From: JBDSLU01 sp039916225
Lineage (GTDB): Bacteria > Acidobacteriota > Vicinamibacteria > Vicinamibacterales > Vicinamibacteraceae
Direction: 5' to 3'
DNA: 14,351 nucleotides
Assembly: GCA_039916225.1 (NCBI GenBank)
Contig: JBDSLU010000085.1
Coordinates: forward strand, 1 to 14,351
The translations under genes were made by a program, and so were the position numbers. Under the pieces are notes generated by a model. The model ran no database searches, had not been told where the DNA came from, and saw only the letters and a list, made by a program, of their open reading frames with translations. Shown here in pieces: positions 13,217-14,351 of this stretch. The first letter of the stretch is position 1, and every line of letters starts with the position of its first letter.

Positions 13217-13699
13217 ATGACGATCGCCACCGCTTCCCTCGTCGACGTCCTCGTCGGCGCCACCACCGACGTGTTCGAAACGATGGTCTTCCGGCAGCTC
13301 GTGCCGGGCGTGACCGCGTGGGGACACGCCACCCGGCCCAAGAGCCAGATCGTCGGCACGGTCGGCTTCGCCGGCTCGTCGACGGGCCTGGTCGCGTTCC
13401 ACCTGTCGATCGCCGCCGCCCGTGACATGACCGTCGCGATGCTCGGCATCGAGCTCGACGAAGACGGACTGCCCGACGCCGTCGGCGAGGTCACCAACAT
13501 GATCGCTGGCGCCTTCCGGACGCGCATGGCCGCGTTCCAGGACGCCTGGGCCATCTCGGTACCGACCGTGACGGTCGGCTCGGACTTCTACATCAAGCCG
13601 ATCTCGACGGGCGATCGCGTTATCGTTGCGTTCGCGATGGACACGCACCAACTCTTCGTCGAGCTGATCATCACGCCGAACGCTGACGCAGCGGCCTAG
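13217..13699 (+). CDS. cheX: CheX-family CheY-P phosphatase
   Basis: The 160-residue product matches the CheX/CheC/FliY phosphatase fold. The key sequence is AVGEVTNMIAGAF (about 88-100), carrying the catalytic Glu91 and Asn94 of the ExxN signature. The N-terminus VDVLVGATTDVFETMV and the strand with GTVGFAGSSTGLVAFHLS are as in CheX. A single ExxN motif points to CheX, since CheC and FliY usually have two. It would dephosphorylate CheY-P and end the signal. The ATG at 13217 follows AAGGGA. It sits between cheY and an HDOD gene, with gaps of 15 and 12 bp, so the three are one operon. This protein is better supported as CheX than as a general domain-of-unknown-function protein. Confidence 0.88.
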   Translation: MTIATASLVDVLVGATTDVFETMVFRQLVPGVTAWGHATRPKSQIVGTVGFAGSSTGLVAFHLSIAAARDMTVAMLGIELDEDGLPDAVGEVTNMIAGAFRTRMAAFQDAWAISVPTVTVGSDFYIKPISTGDRVIVAFAMDTHQLFVELIITPNADAAA

Positions 13700-13711
13700 G
13701 ACGAGGGACCC

Positions 13712-14351
13712 ATGTTGCCTGTCATTCATCCACCGCCGAGCGGCGCCAAGCCGTTCGACTGGCTCAACACCGACGAGACCGCGGTCCCGATGCTGCCGGC
13801 CGTCGCCCTCAAGGTGATCGAGCTGGTCAGCGATCCCGACGTCACCGTGATGTCGCTGGCGCCCGTCGTGTCCAAGGACCAGGTGCTGGCCTCGCGCGTG
13901 CTCGGCCTCGGCAACTCCGCCGCCTACGCCGGCTACCAGCCGGCGACGACCCTGCTCGAGGCGATGGTGCGGCTCGGCACGGTGGCCGTCCGCAACGTCG
14001 TCGTGACGGTGTCGTTCGCGTCGCGCATGCACGACCCGCGGATCTACGGTGAGCAGGGCCGGTCCCTCGTCGACCACGCCATCGGCACTGCCTACGTCGC
14101 CCGCCTGCTCGCCGAGAAGGTGCGGACCGACCTCGAAGAGGCGTTCATGTGCGGGCTGATGCACGACATCGGCAAGCTCGTGATCCTCAAGCTGGCCTAC
14201 GACCATGCGCGAAAGACCGGCAAGCCGGCGCCGGCCGAGGAAGTGAAGTCGGCGGTCGACGATCGCCACGCCGCGTTCGGCGGGCTGACACTCAAGCGCT
14301 GGAAGCTGCCGGAGTCGTTGATCGAGCCGGTGACCTGCCATCACGACTACT
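13712..14351 (+). CDS. HDOD-domain protein, N-terminal part (runs off the right edge)
   Basis: The frame is open for 213 codons from an ATG with GAGGG upstream and leaves the window without a stop. After a Pro-rich start, residues 25-213 form an HDOD domain, a degenerate relative of the HD phosphohydrolase fold. It includes VPMLPAVALKVIELVSDPDV (about 25-44), a segment with SRVLGLGNSAAYAG (about 60-73) and GLMHDIGKLVILKL (about 148-161). HDOD proteins act in signal transduction and are frequent beside chemotaxis and flagellar genes; most have no proven enzymatic activity. MHDIGK keeps an HD-like pair. Position 12 bp after cheX implies a shared transcript. The missing C-terminus might add another output domain. 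Confidence 0.88.
   Translation, partial: MLPVIHPPPSGAKPFDWLNTDETAVPMLPAVALKVIELVSDPDVTVMSLAPVVSKDQVLASRVLGLGNSAAYAGYQPATTLLEAMVRLGTVAVRNVVVTVSFASRMHDPRIYGEQGRSLVDHAIGTAYVARLLAEKVRTDLEEAFMCGLMHDIGKLVILKLAYDHARKTGKPAPAEEVKSAVDDRHAAFGGLTLKRWKLPESLIEPVTCHHDY

Noticed and set aside
12710..14344. A 544-codon minus-strand frame opposite cheY, cheX and the HDOD gene
   Set aside because: It covers three genes with clear families on the plus strand, and its own product is low-complexity Arg/Asp/His/Gly sequence.

Overview
The window is a very GC-rich bacterial flagellar and chemotaxis locus. The flagellar block flgB-flgC-fliE-fliF-fliG-fliH-fliI-fliJ-flgD-flgE-(fliK) is read leftward on the minus strand. 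Its base composition, the gene order, and the adjacent sigma-54 activator, CheX and HDOD genes fit a motile, deep-branching Gram-negative lineage. Acidobacteriota (Vicinamibacteria-like) is my best guess, with Myxococcota or another delta-like group possible. This is an inference from style and not a marker-gene assignment.

Layout. Positions 1-750 hold the 5' part of a fliK-like gene that runs off the left edge. Next come flgE (784-2049), a short flgD (2114-2464) and fliJ (2461-2916). A 455-bp gap follows (2917-3371); about half of it is a 221-bp MITE-like element with 22-bp terminal inverted repeats and CTAG duplications, sitting exactly at the stop codon of fliI. Then come fliI (3372-4670), fliH, fliG, fliF, fliE, flgC and flgB (8929-9321). 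A well-formed sigma-54 promoter (GGCAC-N5-TTGC, 9394-9407 minus) lies just upstream of flgB. A receiver-only response regulator (9557-10114, minus) is divergent from a full NtrC-type sigma-54 activator (10345-11751, plus). The activator converges on a soluble histidine kinase (11976-12713, minus). Between these two genes lie facing arrays of 7-bp repeats (11771-11959). The right end is a plus-strand operon: cheY, cheX, and a truncated HDOD-domain gene.

How it fits together. The genes encode the rod (FlgB, FlgC), the rod-MS ring junction (FliE), the MS ring (FliF), the rotor switch (FliG), the export ATPase complex (FliH, FliI, FliJ), and the hook with its cap and ruler (FlgE, FlgD, FliK). This is the early hook-basal-body set. 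The soluble kinase and the NtrC-type activator are the natural candidates to drive the sigma-54 promoter in front of flgB, as FleS/FleR, FlrB/FlrC or FlgS/FlgR do elsewhere. CheY and the phosphatase CheX would control motor switching. The least explained items are the MITE-like element, the heptad arrays, the FlgD without its beta domains, and the orphan receiver protein.
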